Below, one piece after another: positions 33,251-33,252 of a DNA stretch of 33,252 nt. The stretch's first letter is position 1, and every line of letters begins with the position of its first letter. The notes under the pieces are model-generated. The model was given only the letters and a program-made list of their open reading frames with translations. It made no database searches and was not told where the DNA came from. A program made the translations under genes and the position numbers. The stretch is from Pseudomonadota bacterium (GTDB lineage: Bacteria > Desulfobacterota > Desulfobacteria > Desulfobacterales > RPRI01). The stretch is from positions 1-33,252 of the forward strand of contig JAHIFE010000049.1 of the NCBI GenBank assembly GCA_018901125.1. Reading direction: 5' to 3'.

Positions 33251-33252
33251 AA

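Noticed and set aside
1-33252. CRISPR arrays, tRNA and rRNA genes
   Set aside because: No regularly spaced identical repeats and no tRNA- or rRNA-like segments were seen; the repeats present are dispersed or degenerate.

Overview
The window looks like chromosomal DNA of an anaerobic deltaproteobacterium (Desulfobacterota, probably a sulfate reducer of the Desulfobacteraceae type). The reasons are a HdrA-type electron-bifurcation cluster next to a ferredoxin-dependent 2-oxoacid oxidoreductase, a UGA-encoded selenocysteine in HdrA, a Tad locus with deltaproteobacterial-style TPR lipoproteins, and intergenic spacers full of short degenerate repeats. The taxonomic placement is inference from gene content, not from a marker gene. 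No rRNA, tRNA or CRISPR array was found.

Region 1 (about 300-13340) is an almost complete tight-adherence (Tad/Flp) type IVc pilus locus. Read along the minus strand it runs flp pilin, tadV prepilin peptidase, rcpC/cpaB, rcpA/cpaC secretin, a small lipoprotein, tadE, tadG-like, tadZ/cpaE, tadA/cpaF ATPase, tadB, tadC, and a TPR lipoprotein with a LytR_C-like end. A GxxExxY gene bracketed by direct repeats follows, then a second TPR lipoprotein. A second flp pilin gene lies at the far left end on the opposite strand. Many joints are 1-base overlaps or short gaps, so most of this block should be one transcription unit. A long stem-loop between flp and tadV could set the high pilin to assembly-protein ratio.

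Region 2 (13340-14500) has no intact gene. It holds the frameshifted remains of an IS200-type transposase between two similar hairpins, and a strong sigma70-like promoter facing right. Region 3 (14507-18515) is AT-rich and carries a polytopic GT87-type glycosyltransferase, a GT2 (dolichyl-phosphate-mannose-synthase-like) glycosyltransferase, a zinc-motif SAM methyltransferase on the other strand, and an ICMT/PEMT-type membrane methyltransferase. Region 4 (18819-21835) has corrinoid adenosyltransferase (cobO), a DNA alkyltransferase (ogt), a SagB-type nitroreductase, a PEBP/YbhB-like secreted protein and a small membrane protein.

Region 5 (21983-32746, minus strand) is the most interesting part. 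korD-korA-korB-korC encode a 2-oxoacid (probably 2-oxoglutarate):ferredoxin oxidoreductase. They are followed by a 1126-residue GltD/HdrA-like flavo-iron-sulfur fusion, a MvhD-HdrC-HdrB fusion, and a HdrA-MvhD fusion. HdrA is interrupted by an in-frame UGA at a conserved Cys position, followed 27 nt later by the loop of a perfect 7-bp stem-loop with a G-starting loop, as expected of a bacterial SECIS. I therefore annotate one 813-residue selenoprotein rather than two broken genes. The inferred job is to couple ferredoxin from 2-oxoacid oxidation to NAD(P)H and/or disulfide chemistry through flavin-based electron bifurcation or confurcation.

Repeats tie the window together. A 142-143 bp long-hairpin, MITE-like element occurs three times (534, 18521 and 33109) with a compensatory base-pair change in its termini. 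Degenerate 7-10 nt repeats fill several gaps in the kor/hdr cluster. A REP-like palindrome sits at the left edge.
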